In this document: in pieces, positions 1 to 12,646 of the stretch
How positions within the stretch are numbered: the first letter of the stretch is position 1
Layout of the letters: each line of letters begins with the position of its first letter
From: Antitrichia curtipendula
Taxonomy: Eukaryota > Streptophyta > Bryopsida > Hypnales > Leucodontaceae
Direction of reading: 5' to 3'
DNA length: 64,000 nucleotides
NCBI GenBank assembly: GCA_951230915.1
Contig: OX579633.1
Span: forward strand, 49,180,029 to 49,244,028
Position numbers and translations under genes: made by a program
Notes under the pieces: model-generated
The model's input: only the letters and a program-made list of their open reading frames with translations
What the model was told of the DNA's origin: nothing
Databases searched by the model: none

Positions 1-12
1 CGGCCAACTGCA

Positions 13-699
13 ATGGATTCTTACACCAAGCCCAGCGCTTACTACAGGGAGCCATCTGCAGAAGATGGAGACATTGACAAAGAGCAGGTGGACGCAAACC
101 CTGAAGAGAAAGACAAAGAAGAGGACAACATGCCTGAAACGATGCAAGAGGAGGATCGCATCCCAGAAACGTAAGGGCAACAACCACAATACTTTGTAGA
201 GACATACGAGAACTCTAACAACGCTTTCGATTCCATAGAATCTGAATGTGAGGCAACACAGCTGGCCATCCTAAGCAATCTCTTTTCGTTGCTTCACACG
301 GAGCGCCCCGTACAAAGGCAAACCCGAGCTGGATAGCCACTCATCGACTACAGCAATTCTATATTGATGACCTCCGAGGACTACATAGCTGCCATGGCCG
401 CAAAAGCAGCCCGGAAAGAATCTGTGGCCCGAGAACGTGAGCTTCGTAAAATTCAGGCAGAGGAGAAGAAAGCACAACGAGCAGAGGACAATGCCCGCAA
501 GGAGGCGGAGAAGGTGCTGTACTGCATCTAGGCGGACCAGAAGTGCGTTGAGAAAGACTGTGAGAAGGCCCAGAAGGCAACAAAACGGGCGAAGAAAAAA
601 GCCAACCTCGAGCAGCGTCGACGTTGAGGAGGAGGCCCCACAACGCAGGAAGATGACAGTGGCATTAGTGAGATAGCCGTTGGCACCCTAGACGGGTAA
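13..699 (+). pseudogene. C-terminal tail of a pogo/Tigger-like DDE transposase, broken by four stops
   Basis: One frame from the ATG at 13 to the TAA at 697 reads as an acidic segment (residues 10-50), then a motif P-L-I-D-Y-S-N-S-I-L-M-T-S-E-D-Y-I (about residues 108-125), then a highly charged Lys/Arg/Glu/Ala coiled-coil-like tail (about 130-205). In-frame stops lie at 172 (TAA), 334 (TAG), 529 (TAG) and 625 (TGA). A basic or coiled tail after an 'I-D-Y-S-x-S-x-x-x-T-S-x-x-Y' motif is what I recall from the C-termini of plant pogo/Tigger-like (CENP-B related) transposases. The catalytic DDE core would lie upstream of the window, so the assignment is an inference. The sequence is clearly more GC-rich than its surroundings, as expected for former coding DNA. 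An alternative is another transposon-borne coiled-coil protein. Confidence 0.5.
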
Positions 700-1315
700 T
701 TTGAAGTCAAGCATCTGGCGGGCTTCGTCAGAGGTAACGGGCGGAAGTCCAACCTGCAAAGCCAATGGCAACGAGAGCAACGCTAGTAGGGCCTCCTCAA
801 CGAGAGCAACGCTAGTATGCCACGATTGGAGCATAGGATCAGCGCTGATAGGGCCTTACTGCCACAACTGGAGCACGGAATCAGTGCTGCCAAGGCGCAG
901 CTGTCACGATGCAGGGTTCATTTGCAGTGAGAGTGGAGCCAAGCTTAAGCGGCATGCACCACATAAATCAACGGCCTTATAATATCCTTGGCGTGGTATC
1001 TAAGATTATTGCTTTACGATTTTGAGTTCAGGTCATTATTGTTTTAGGCGCTATTAGCGGCTATTTTTACTTACTCATAGCGCAGCGAAGGCCTAAGTTG
1101 CTCTTTGTTTTAGCAAAAGGTATAGACAGCTATACATTTAAAATGATTATATACTTTGAAATTTTGATGTAAATTCATGGTTCTCAATGGAACCCAGCAA
1201 TTCATGCAAGTATTTTTTGTACCTTCTTGCCAACCGAACCATGTAATTTTCAAACTCAGCTGATCAGTTTTGATACCTCAATTTCCTTAGAATCCCGTTT
1301 ATGGGTGCTCCTACC
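700..1315 (+). other. 3' flank of the transposase relic
   Basis: The first 280 bases stay GC-rich and carry a 20-bp perfect direct repeat (769-788 and 798-817). They probably represent the untranslated 3' part of the element to the left. From about 980 the composition becomes AT-rich. No gene is visible. Confidence 0.35.
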
Positions 1316-2233
1316 TTATTCCTTTAAGTTCTTTAACTATGTTTTCACCCAAAACACTCTAAAAGTACCATTTCTAACACAAGTACCAAATTTTGGAAAA
1401 AAATATTTTTGGACACATGTAACCATACAATCTTGTAGTATACTTACTTGAGAACATGTGGAAAAATTTCAAAAATTTCCACCACGTGGATTGCAAGATA
1501 TAAGCTTTCAAATTCACTAAAATCATTTCTTTGGCCCTACGAAAAAACGGGCAGCTCTATTTTACAAGCTCACATTTGAATGAAAAAATTGTCCAAAATG
1601 GTGGTGCTTCTTTAAATTCATATTTTAAAGCAAGTTGTGTATATGCTTGAAAATTTTCAAATCATTTGGAGTTGTACAACATATAGGAAAAAAATAGTAA
1701 GCAAAAAGAAGAAGAAAATGATTCAAAATACTAAATTGTTGAGAATTTGGTTATGGAATTGAAAAATGCCAATGCCAATGGTTGCAATGCTATTATAAAC
1801 AATCTACATCAGATGACTTTATTTTTTTCAAATAATATTGAAAATTGAGTATAATAAAGGACTTCAAAGTTTATTTTAGAGTAGAAAATCTATAATTGCC
1901 CACAAACTAAATTCCTCATAAATTTTGACTCATTAATCAAAATGGAATGATTCAAAGCTTTTCACGTATATATAAATCTCTAAAATCAATTTCATTTTTT
2001 TTTAAAGTGCTGTTTTAAAACTGCCCGAGCTGCCCATTTACAAAAGAAAGTAACACATTAGGCCATAATTTTTTTGAATCATATTTCCAAATGTTGTGAA
2101 AATTTAGTGCACATGAAAGATACTCCTTATCCACATGAAAGTTTGGACTAGAAACATGAAAATCTCTAGTCACATGTACCTGCCCAAAATTGCTATGGTA
2201 CCAAATTTAGCAGGCTGGATTTTTAGAAGTTAA
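1316..2233 (+). mobile_element. TTAA MITE, family A, copy A1 (degenerate, L to R)
   Basis: This is a non-coding repeat about 918 bp long, closely following the complete copy at 18760-19702. The left end is decayed (TTATTCCTTTAAG for TTAACCCCTAAAG), followed by the L-end text ACTATGTTTTCACC. The right end is TTTTAGAAGTTAA for CCTTTAGGGGTTAA. Internal landmarks are in the expected order: ATCTTGTAGTA, GGATTGCAAGATAT, GTCCAAAATGGTGG, CTGCCCGAGCTGCCC and TGCCCAAAATTGCTATG. No coding capacity is evident. The decay of both ends suggests an old insertion. Confidence 0.75.
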
Positions 2234-3090
2234 CAAATGTAAAGTCCCTATATCAGTTGTTTTTAATCTTTTAATGAAATTTGATTATAATAATTCCTTT
2301 AAACTAAATATTATCTGCATCATGCTATGGAATTGCACTACAATTAATATATGCACACCCATTTCTCTGTGAAACATATATTTTTTCCTAGTTATTTAGC
2401 ATATAATTATTTTGACATATAATATCATCTAGTTGATAGCTTGTTTTAAATTAAGAAGTTGGCATGTAATGACTATGAGAAGACCATATAATACCTCATT
2501 TTTAATTTAGATTTTTCTCTTATACTCCTTATTAATTTTTATGACAATTAATTTTTAAAGAGTACTGATTTTTTAAATGTAATTCTTCTTTCATAAAACT
2601 ATGAACACGTATATTCTTTTTTATGGTGACAAAAGACCCCCCTTTTTTCCTGTGGTCTTCAATGTGTTAAATTTGTATTAGCAGTTGTTCATTTGTTTCA
2701 AATTCAATAAATTCTACCCTTGTAATTGAAATTTAAAAAAACTTTAGACCTCATCTTCAAGGCTTCAGTTTTCAAGATCACCTCAGTTGGTCTAACAATT
2801 GCTGAAATTCAAGGTCGTGGTACTAAAAAAATCCCAAAAAAACATTCCTTAATGCATAAGAGTAATATGCCATATGTCACTGCTATAAGTATGACTGCTT
2901 GACTTGTGTTAAATTGGTATTTATCAGAATTGTCTTTTCTTTTATTGACTCTGTGTGAGCGAAATGCTTGAATAATTTGTATCGCATGAGTTCAAAATTT
3001 ATAAAAGTACAAATACAAAAAACTCTTTCAGATTTATAACTTTCTATTTATACTACATACACCTCCACCTTCATCACTGTAAAGTCCATA
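2234..3090. other. AT-rich intergenic, nothing recognised
   Basis: Low-complexity AT-rich sequence with poly-A/T runs. I see no open frame of note and no repeat shared with the rest of the window. Confidence 0.6.
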
Positions 3091-3324
3091 TTAACCCCTA
3101 GAGGACCAAACACCATTTTTTGGCAACATAGCAATTTGGGGCAAATTACTATGAACAAAGTTAGTTAGTTTTTTTATTTTGAAAATTTTACACCAGATAT
3201 ATCCAAGGAGTAGCTTTAAGGCCCAACAATTTTTATAACTTTTCACTACATGGTTAAAAAAATATTGCATGCTATCTAGTTTTTGTTACTCGGCATGCAC
3301 TCCGGACAGCTCCAAAAAGTCAAA

Positions 3325-5204
3325 TGTAAGACACCACAGTGGCTTGCAAATTAGAATGAGAGAAATTGTAGACAATTTAGGTGAAATTGCAAGTTACAAA
3401 CTATTAGTTGGATGGATTTAAGCAATAGTTATAAACTAATGAATTTTCCAATAGATAGGAATGAAAATTTTAGAACAATGGTGTGAATTTTCAAAGATGT
3501 GATCATGAAAAAAGAATATCCTAATAAAGAGAAAATCCTAGGAAAAAAATAGGACTTTAAAATCAAAGAGACATTAATTAAGTAAACACACCCTGACTTT
3601 GAAATGGACCCTCTCTAGTCCTTATTCCATCCATTGACAACCCTTAATTATGCAACACCATGCACTAGGAGAAATTGGCAGTCTATTTTAGAACTAGTTA
3701 CTCTCCATTTTAGAGCTCCCTACATGATTGTTTGAAAAAGAAATGAAGATCACCTACCATAGAAGAAATGAAAACCAAGACTAGAAGACACGAAAACCAA
3801 GACTAAAAGAAATGAAGACCAAGAAAAGAACAAGGAAGATGAAGGCGAATGGTAGATGGAGGAGAGTAGGGTTTGGAAACCTTCTCTCTTTCCCTTTCTT
3901 GACTCTCATGCTTCTCTCTTCTTTCCTCTCTTCTTGCACTTGGATTTGGAAGTCTTGAACATATATTAGAGGAGGAGAATGAACAAGAGGTCTAGGGGAC
4001 ATGTTAGAAATGAGTATCAACCTAGAAAATTTGCCGAGTACATTGAGCTCAATCATTGCCACAAATTTGGAAGTTTGGGTTGAAGTTAGAGTTAGAAGAT
4101 GGAGCCTAAATTAGGAGCAACAACTTCAGTGGGTAAGATCAAGAAGACCACAAAGATTTTGAAGCTCAAACTTGTAGGGATGGTGCGCCTACAAGCTAGT
4201 TTCCAAAGAATTTAGGCTCGCTTCATTTGGAACAAGGACAAGGCAGTGGTGGTTGTTTTAGTCACAAAGGATCTACTACCACCTTTATTTTGAGTAGCAA
4301 CTTTGAGAAAAGAGATTAGAAGAACAACAACAATTTTGAAAGTTATTTTTAGTGATCTAGTGATTAATCAAATTGATTTTTCAACAAAACCAGTTTCATG
4401 TCAAATGGACCTACAAAGAGGCGATAGTGATTGATTTAGTCATAGAGGGTTTGTTGCCATGAAAATTTTGACCGTCAATTTTGAGGAAGAAGATTAGAAG
4501 AACCACATGGATTTTGAATCTTTTTTTTTGTGGTCTGGTTTCTAGTCAAGTCAAGATTTTAGCAAGCCTAAATTTATATCAATTGGATACGGTATGAAGC
4601 AGTGGTGGACATTTTAGCAAGGAAAGGCCACACCGGTTTGGTACTCTCGTTCTCCCCAACTCTCTTGATGTTATGAATGGTGAATCTTAGCCATTAGTTA
4701 GCAATTGGGGAAGAGAGGAAGATGTTTGCTACCATGACCCTTGAGTATTGGGAATTTGATGCTAGTTTAGGGTTCCCACTTAAAAACTCAAGGTAGTTCA
4801 CTGTTTTGATAAATAACTTGAGGATTTAAAGATGCATTGAATTTATCAAGGTAACAACCACTTGAAGTGACCTCCTTGAGCTACCTTTAATCTCAAATGC
4901 TTTAAGTGACCATGAATGAATTGGTAAGCTTCATTGATTGTCAAATTGAATCTTTCCTTGTTGAGGCTACATTGGCATGTTTCCTTGTTTTTGTTGTCTT
5001 GGTGAATGAGTAGAAATCCAATAGAAGTAGTTGTTTTCCTAATGGAATGAATATGGTTGAAATAGAATATGTAGTTAGTGTAAAAGAGTCCACTAGGTAT
5101 GAATGTCAATTAAACCTTGAGGGGTATATGATTGGGATGCCTATAACATGAGTAGTATTGGTGTATGAGCTCCATGGAGATTTAAGGAGTTGATGTAATT
5201 TATT
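3325..5204. mobile_element. Unclassified 1.9-kb insertion splitting the left arm of A2
   Basis: The boundaries are inferred from where family-A sequence stops (about 3324) and resumes (about 5205). I found no convincing terminal repeats or target duplication, so its class is unknown. It contains the 178-bp tandem array at 4142-4670 and short open frames on the minus strand (4846-5109, 5106-5375) that match nothing I recognise. A transposon or an older segmental insertion are both possible. Confidence 0.4.
4142..4670. repeat. Degenerate tandem repeat, three units of about 176-178 bp
   Basis: Units start at 4142, 4318 and 4496. Each begins AGAAGAMCMACA followed by GATTTTGAA or AATTTTGAA. Each carries a CAGTGGTGG-like or GATAGTGATTG segment followed by TTTTAGTCACAAAGG-like text about 110 bases in. 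By eye the units are strongly diverged from one another. They do not form a continuous reading frame. Confidence 0.55.
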
Positions 5205-5738
5205 GGTTGAATTTGAAATTGGTTCTAAAGATTTATTTACACGTAAAAAAATTTGAATAATTCCATTTTGATTAATGAAATGAAAGTTATGAAGAATTCT
5301 AGTTTGTGGATAAGAATGGAATCTAGAGACTCCATACCTATCTGCAAACTGGAATGCCTCATCACTTTCATTCATTAATCAAAATGGAATTATTCAAAGT
5401 TTTTCATGTGTAAATAAATCTTTAGAACTAATTTCAAATTTTTATTTAATGAAAATATATATTCTTAAAGAATTTTTTGAGCTGCCCGGTTGCCTACCAA
5501 GTAACAAAAAATACATATCATGCAATAACTTTTTAACCACGGAGTTAAAAATTATAAAAATTGTTGGATCTTAAAGCTACTCTTTGGGCACATGCAGTGT
5601 AAAAAATTTTAAGAAAAAAATAAAAACTCCTTTCATAAAGAGCTATCCAAAATTGCTATGTTGCCAAAAAAAGAGTGTTTGGTTCTTTAGTGGTTAAGTC
5701 TCTTTTATTTGGTTATTTTTTCAAACAAATTATAGTAA

Positions 5739-5744
<6 letters not shown>

Positions 5745-5770
<26 letters not shown>
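5745..5770. repeat. (TA)n microsatellite
   Basis: Uninterrupted run of alternating T and A, about 26 bases. Confidence 0.9.
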
Positions 5771-7373
5771 CATTAATTTGAATAAAATCATTTCCACCAA
5801 CATTATTAATCAAGTTTGACTCTAAGAGAAAAAAATAATTGTAACTTTTATCTATAAAGCTGGTTTAAATTATGAGTCTATTCATCTTGGGTCCCACATA
5901 AATCTCAAGGGTCAAGGCAAGTGGCACGATGATTACATACCTTTTATCAAATGATGTAACATCTAGATACGGAGTCTCTGGATTATATCGTTTTTGTGCT
6001 TTTTATTTATTCTCTTTACTTCTACATGTAGATGGTGTAGAATCTTCCTTCTAATAAGGTGTTGTATAATTACAAATCTCCATACACAATACATCGTGTA
6101 GTTTGAACTGTCAATCAAATCATCAATCAAAATCAATACAAGAGAATGTTAAAGACACCCTCTCAAGTCCCTTCTAGTTAGAAAATTTGCCCTCACAAAC
6201 AACTAAGATTAGGTAATAAATGTAGTTGGAATTGATTGTGATAATGAAATAACTGAGTATATACCATCTCTCCACATTCTTATCAAGTGCCAAACTAAGA
6301 ATCTACATACAAGTAGTCAAGCGGCTTTTACTCCACAAAGGAAAAATCCAAGAGTGCATCAAAATGGGATATGTGTGGTGGCCATGGCATTTGCTATGAT
6401 GACTATGAGTGGTTCAATTGTTAATCCTTAATATTTATTGATTTTAAGATAAATGAATTTAGAAGAAAAATGATTGTGTTTTATGTATATTCAATCAATT
6501 ATATTGGCTACTTCCACATTACAGGACTCCAATTCCTATTGTGCACCATTGTATGCATAATCTAGCATGAAGTGCTCAATTTTTGTAAGTTTTGCACCAT
6601 ATGACACATGAAAATCTTTGCACAAAAATTTAGACATAAAAATATACTTCATTTTGCTACAGCTTCTTCATGATCTTTACTAAAAATATGAAGAATTATT
6701 TACCTCATTATTTGTATAATGTACATGCAAAATAAATAAAGCGGAAAATATTAGTTTAATTTATAAAAAAAAAATGAATCCTAAGATTCTGAACATTAAA
6801 GTTGAATATAAAAATGGAAAATTTCTAAAATAGCATTGACAAATACAATTCCTTTAGAAATAAATGTCCATATTAATTTATTTTTAAAGTCCAATTGTTA
6901 TTGATGAAATCTCTAAATTTAGTGTATTTGATGCACCAAAACAAAGTGCTCTTTTTGTGCAAATTTTTTCCATTTAGTCCATGTAGAGATTTTTTCAAGG
7001 TAATTATGAAATTTGGATAAATCCAATTTTATTAAAATATTTGCTTCCACCCAAAATTCAATGTGTATTTAATCAAACTAATTTTCAAAGTTTTAAAAAC
7101 AAAGCACAGAAGTGCATTGTGACAAAGAAATTGGTATCCAATAGAATGCAAATACCGTTTATGCATAGTGGATGGAGCATTGGAAAGAGGGGATTGATAT
7201 GGTGTAATGCATATACATAGTATATGTGGGCATAGTTTTGCATGAAAATTATAATTTTTTGAAGGTTTGAGAAATTAGAGAGGAACCCATTTAAGATATA
7301 TTTTAATGGTTGGTCTTCAAATGTGCCAACATTCATTAGAATTGGTGCACAAAATAAGAAGTTTGTGTACTTT
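5771..7373. other. AT-rich intergenic, nothing recognised
   Basis: No coding potential or repeat shared elsewhere in the window was seen. Confidence 0.5.
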
Positions 7374-7836
7374 TTAACCCCTTAGCGCTCTAACGTCTAT
7401 TTTTTGGACAATGAATAGATTGAAATTCACATTTTTTTCTCACTACTGCTTGGATGGAAGTCATTCTAATTTGTGGAGATACTTTATCAAGTTGTTGTCC
7501 TATCTAATGTTTGGATTTGGTATTATTAGAGTACATATTGTTCTAAAATTAGAAATGTGGAAGTATGTCAAGTGGTTGAACAAGTCAAAATTTCTTTGAT
7601 TATAATTAAAATTGGATTTGCAAAAATGAGGTCATAGATTTTAAAAACTCAAAATTTTCAAAAAATCATCATGTTGAGGGAATCTAACCATATGGATGGA
7701 ATCTAAAATTCAAAATATACAATTTTTGTTCATCCATCAATTTCAAAGTCTTCTTTTAAAATAGTACTTTATAATGATTTTTCTCAAATTGTCAATTTTG
7801 GAGAACACTCTGACATACAGAGTGTTAAGGGGTTAC
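7374..7836 (+). mobile_element. TTAA MITE, family B, copy B1
   Basis: A 463-bp element starting TTAACCCCTTAGCGCTCT and ending AGAGTGTTAAGGGGTTAC, so the inverted repeats extend about 17 bp. The left flank tetranucleotide is TTAA and the right one TTAC. A second copy in reverse orientation lies at 16978-17555. The element contains a 62-codon open frame (7411-7599, plus strand) whose translation is similar to a 69-codon frame in the other copy. No known transposase domain is visible. Confidence 0.75.
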
Positions 7837-9175
7837 ACAACTTTGTATAACTTTGATACGCTTTGCATTATCTTTGTATTTGTAGGGCTTTGATCTGTAG
7901 TTCAATATACCAAAATAAAACATTAATTGATGATGTTTTAGATTGCATAACACATGTTGCGGAAGGGTATTGAATAAGTCAAAATAAGTTGTGTTTTTAA
8001 CTACATGGACCTAATCATTTTGTAATATGAGGTTGAAGTTCTGCAATGAGAATTTTTTGTCTATTTAAAATTTTTTATAATACTCAATGAAAAAAATAAA
8101 TAATGTAGTATAACTAGTTGAAAATTTCCAATTTATTTTTAAGATAGAAGGTAGAACTACACACACAATTGGGTTGAAAAATTAAGATGCTTTTAGGTTT
8201 AAAATCATATCAACCAAAGGCTGCATGAGGAGACTTGTTTCAATTGTGGCTTCTCTCTTTTGAAAAAAATGCTCAAATGTGATCATTCCTTTCCTCTAAA
8301 CCTCCTTCAACAAAAATTTATTTGGATGTTTTTGGTGTTGTAAGAGTATCATCAAGCCAATTGTTATGTTGGCCCTCCAAATGTATTTCTAAATTTTAAC
8401 ATGTACATAATTATAAATTATAAATTTTATCATTGGAAGCGCATTCAAAAGTAATTTGAACAGATATTTAAACAATTCAAATTTAGACACTGGACAAACA
8501 CTTCAAAAACAAATTAAAATAATTAATTATAGAGGCTTTTGCAAATCACGCTCACCAAAGCAAAATTGCCCAATTGTTCTCCAAAGAGGATGCGTTTTCA
8601 ATGATAGGAATATCAAGTTCTAAATATATATGAGTCAAAAGTTAGAAATACATTTGAAAGGCTAATATATTGGTTGAAATGAGGTTGCTTTAATGGTGGG
8701 ACCAAAACCTCAATTTAGAATGAAGACAATTCAACTTGATTAGAGTGTGTACAATCATGGGGCCTCATTGTTGCATGGATGGAACTAATCTAGAAAAAAA
8801 TCAATTGAATAGGACCATGATAGTATACACTAGTAGAAACCTAGTCTAATAATTTGCCATGTGTAGACCAAGAAAAGGATTTAGAAGAAGATCCACATGG
8901 CAAATTAAACCACTTGAGGGTCTTCTCATAGATTGTTTCATTGGTCTTCCACTACTAGAATTCCACTAAAAGATGTAATCATGTCTTTTTGTCCCTATAA
9001 GAAAAAGAAAAAAAATCAAAATTCCAATGCAATTTAGAATAATAGTTGACTTAACATAATGAATGCTAACATTTCACAATTGGTAAGATAACTCTAATAT
9101 ATTTAGACTTTAGAAGAAAAATAATGGCTAATTGAAATTGGACTTTGTAAATTTTGCAATTGTCCCCTTAAAAGA
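7837..9175. other. AT-rich intergenic, nothing recognised
   Basis: No gene or shared repeat detected by eye. Confidence 0.5.
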
Positions 9176-9240
9176 TTAACCTCTTAGCGCTTTAATCTTT
9201 TCTGGAGCTTTTGCATATATCTTTATAAATATAAATACAC
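9176..9240 (+). mobile_element. Family B end fragment (B3)
   Basis: TTAACCTCTTAGCGCTTTAA matches the B1 left terminus with few changes. No matching right end follows, so this is either a solitary terminus or a badly decayed copy. Confidence 0.4.
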
Positions 9241-9499
9241 CATATACCCCAATTTCAAATTCATTATAGAGAAAGTCTAGTACTAGTTTGGATGAATGAA
9301 AAATTATGTGGTAAAAAAGTACCTAGAACCTCTCTATCATCATCCAAAATTAGGATGTCGGAGTTCTAAAGGGGGTAAAGATGATAAGATGTTATAATTG
9401 ATGTTAAGAAAGTGGTATAAGTTAAAGCAATTGTGAGAGACAAAAAACATATTGAATCCATAATTGACATTAGAGAAGATTTGAGGCCTCCAAAATACT

Positions 9500-9690
9500 G
9501 TTGTAGGGTTGTTCTCGCTGTTGAGAACAATCAAAATATAAAAATAATTTTAAATAATTTTAAAATTATTAGAACATTATTATTATTAATTATTACAAAA
9601 ATAATTTTTTACTATTTTTTGACATGGCACAGTTGCGACCACGTCAGACTGCACATGTGGCAGAGTTCTCAAGTTGGGAATACGCTGAAA
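9500..9690 (+). mobile_element. Family D MITE-like repeat, copy D1
   Basis: An AT-rich core is followed by TGACATGGCA, then CCACGTCAGACTG, then GTGGC and GAGTTCTCAAGTTGGGAA. The same order of motifs is found at 52325-52545 and, inverted, at 22765-23025. An inverted pair GTTGAGAAC / GTTCTCAAG bounds this copy. No target duplication was identified. Confidence 0.45.
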
Positions 9691-9939
9691 ACTTGCAGTC
9701 TTCCATTGGCTTCAAATGTCTTCTAATGATTTGACTTTGTTTCATATGTAATATGTCTAAAATGGAATTCATTATTAATAGTGAATCATCATCTGTATTC
9801 ATTCTTCAAGTTGCAATGTCATGGGTTGGCCACTAAGATAACAAGCTTGAGAATAGTTTGGGTATTAAGAACCGTCCATGTGTAAAATGTACACGATTTA
9901 TACATGCTGTTTTTTCATAGCCTTCACTGATGTACAAAC

Positions 9940-10170
9940 GGTGTACATATTAGGGGTGGACGATTTTGGAGCTCTATGCCGGTTCAACTTCAAATTTTCA
10001 TAACTAATTTCATAAAGCTCCAAAAAATATGAAACGACTTAGGTTAGATGCCAAATCCACTTCTCATTCAAGGAAAATTTACTGAAAAATATTTCAAGAA
10101 GTTTTGCCATCCCAAAATTCAGTTTCAGCTCTTAGGTGGGTGATTTATGGACATGTTATCTTAGTTTCAG
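9940..10170 (+). repeat. Family G dispersed repeat, copy G1
   Basis: Contains AATATGAAACGACTTAGG, TTAGATGCCAAATCCACTT and GGAAAATTTACTGAAAAATA. The same order occurs at 36205-36490 and more diverged at 47648-47880, all on the plus strand. The class is unknown; a fragment of a retrotransposon is possible. Confidence 0.55.
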
Positions 10171-11448
10171 TCTACATTGTAAGGGCACGAGCTTGACGCA
10201 TGAGGGTGGAATTTCACGTTGTGCCCGGCTAAAGTAACATGCTTTTAAAGCGACCATTTAAGGGCTGGTCTGCCTTTTTCACAAGCTTTCGTGGACAGAA
10301 ATATTTTTACATAATTTTTCAGAGAAACAAAAATAGATGTGGAACCTAACGCAAGTATTTTTATTTATTTTTCCAAGTATTTTTGAATTACTTAAATTTT
10401 CAAAGATTCAAGGTATAGGCACCTATTTGTGACCATAGGTCTTCTAAAATCCGTCCTCTTGCAACTTGTAAAGAGATGAGCGGAAATCAAAGACAATGAT
10501 TGGCTCTTGCAATAGAAAAAACATTTTTCCTCTATGCATTCAACTGCTAAACTGGTTCATTTAAGGATCACCCCATCTCCATTCTCCACCTAAAAATAGA
10601 GGCGGTTTGAAGAACATAGGCGCTTTTAGAGCACACTGCCTTAATACCCACCCATGTGTTCACACCTACGTGCCCAAGGCCTTCCTTGAGCTTCTAGGAA
10701 CTTGCTCTAAATTGAAAAAGCCAACATTTTGGTAAGTTGTCTCAATTATTTTTGAATTTTTACCGTACAAATTCAATCTAGACATGTTAAAGATCTCATA
10801 GAAAAAGAAAACACAACAACATCACTTATGGATTAAAAGATTATAATGTTTAATCATGAGGATGTTAAAATTGCGAAAGTGATTTGAAATCTTTCAATTC
10901 TCTTTTCACATGTCAAACCTAAAAAGTTGGTCACCAAAGGGTCTAACATGCATAACCCCAATCAATTTATGGCTTCTCAAAATCTACTCTATAATTTTTT
11001 TTAAATCAATTTCTAATGTGATATTTTCTCCAACATCTAGTGTATTTGAGGCTCATTTCCAAAAGCCCTCAACACTACGGAAAGTCAAGATTGCAATGGA
11101 CACCCTTGTACAAAATCTTGAATAGAAAAAAGTAATCAATCATTTCAAAATCAACCTTTTGATACTTAAACTAGACTTTACTTTACAAAGAATTTTTCAA
11201 AAATATGAACTACAAAAAATAGCTACTTGGTTAGGTTTTATTTAACTTTAAAGTATTGCTGACACCAAATTTGGTGCCTCGGGCACATAAAAGTTAAGCA
11301 AGTTGGGCTTTCCTTTTTAATTAGGTATGTGTAATTGTGCCAAGCACAATTACATGACAAGAGAATTGCCAAAGGTGCATTCTGTAAAGTTCTAAGATTC
11401 AGTCTCGATTTGTATGCGAGTTTGTATGGGATTGAAAGTGTCCAACGC
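10171..11448. other. Intergenic, nothing recognised
   Basis: The first 500 bases are slightly less AT-rich and may continue the family G element (GGGCACGAGC, GTGCCCGGC). No gene is supported. Confidence 0.45.
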
Positions 11449-12364
11449 TTAACCCCTCAAGGATCAACATGGAATTTTTGGCAACATAGGAATTTTGGTC
11501 AAGTTTACATATTTTTGGTTGAATCGGGGGACAAGGAATATATTTCATATGCACTAAATTTCACAACATTTGGAAATATGAATCAAAAGTTATGGCCTAA
11601 TATGTTATTTTTTTCTTGACCAAGTAGTCCGAACTGACAACAAAAAATTACTTTTTTCAAAAATAAAATTTTTGAATTTGGTTTCCAAGATTTATATGTA
11701 CGCAAAAAGCTTTAAGTCATTCCATTTTGATTAATGAGTCAAAAACTATGAGAAGTTTTAGTTTGAGGAATGTTATAGATTTCCTACTCTAAAAAATAAA
11801 TTTTGAAGTCCTTTATTTAACTCAATTTTCAATATTATTTGAAAAAAATAAAACCATAGGATGTAGATTGTTTATTATAACATTGCAACCATTGGGATTG
11901 GCATTTTTCAATTCCATAACCAAATTTTTAACAATTTTGTATTTTGAATCATTCTCTACTTCTTTCTACTTACTATTTTTTTTCCTATATATTTATACAA
12001 TTCCAAACGATTTGAAATTTTTGAAGAATGTAGCACACTTACCTTGAAGTATGAATCCAAAGAAGCACCACCATTTGGGATAATTTTTTCATAGAAAAGT
12101 GAGCTAACCTTGTGAAGTGCAGCTGCCTTGATTTTTGCAAGGCCAAAAAAATGATTTCAGTGAATTTGAATGCTTATATCTTGCAATCCATGTGGTGTAA
12201 ATTTCTGAAATTTTTACCACATGTTCTCAAGTCAGCATACTTCAAGATCCCATGGTTACATGTGTCCAAAAAAGTGTTTTTTTCAAAAATTTGGTACTAG
12301 TACTAGAAATGACAATTTTGGAGCGATTTTGGTGAAAACGTAGTCATGGAACTTAAGGGGTTAA
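11449..12364 (-). mobile_element. TTAA MITE, family A, copy A3 (R to L)
   Basis: A 916-bp element with TTAACCCCTCAAGGATC at the left and GGAACTTAAGGGGTTAA at the right. It lies in reverse orientation relative to the copy at 18760. TTAA is preserved on both sides. The R-end subtype (CATGGAATTTTTGGCAACA, TATTTTTGGTTGAA, AAAAGTTATGGCC) is shared with 47896 and 53565 but differs from the R end of 18760, so at least two subfamilies exist. No coding capacity. Confidence 0.85.
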
Positions 12365-12646
12365 GAAATAACATAAGACAAAAATCAATTGTGATTACAC
12401 TTGTGATTACAATTGTGATTACACTTTTATCTATAAATTTATATTTATATTTCTTGTTCGTTAATACAGTGATTAACTTGATGGACGATTGGGTTTACAA
12501 GGGTGAATTTATATATATATATATAAAATTTTAAATTGAAATTTATTTTAGCAAGTTTTAAAATACACACTTTTAGAGTGCAAAGGTAAAGTAAATATGA
12601 AAATGGAATATATCCGTAGGACAACTCTAATGGTACAAAGTATTGT

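Larger units (their letters stand above)
3091..5698. mobile_element. TTAA element, family A, copy A2: palindromic (R-R) with internal insertion
   Basis: Both termini are the family-A R end in inverted orientation. The left is TTAACCCCTAGAGGACC (3091) and the right ends GGTTCTTTAGTGGTTAA (5698). Next to both lie the GGCAACATAGCAAT block and the ATGGTTAAAA/TTTTTAACCAC block. The left arm is split: 3091 to about 3324, then resuming at about 5205-5330. The right arm runs about 5331-5698. The arms meet near 5335, where AATTCCATTTTGATTAATGA (5259) faces TCATTAATCAAAATGGAATT (5370). Removing the insertion leaves an inverted repeat with arms of about 360 bp. Confidence 0.7.

Noticed and set aside
437..982. 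79- and 93-codon plus-strand frames near the left edge
   Set aside because: They are out of frame with the charged-tail relic (13-699), which fits one continuous frame with four stops better.
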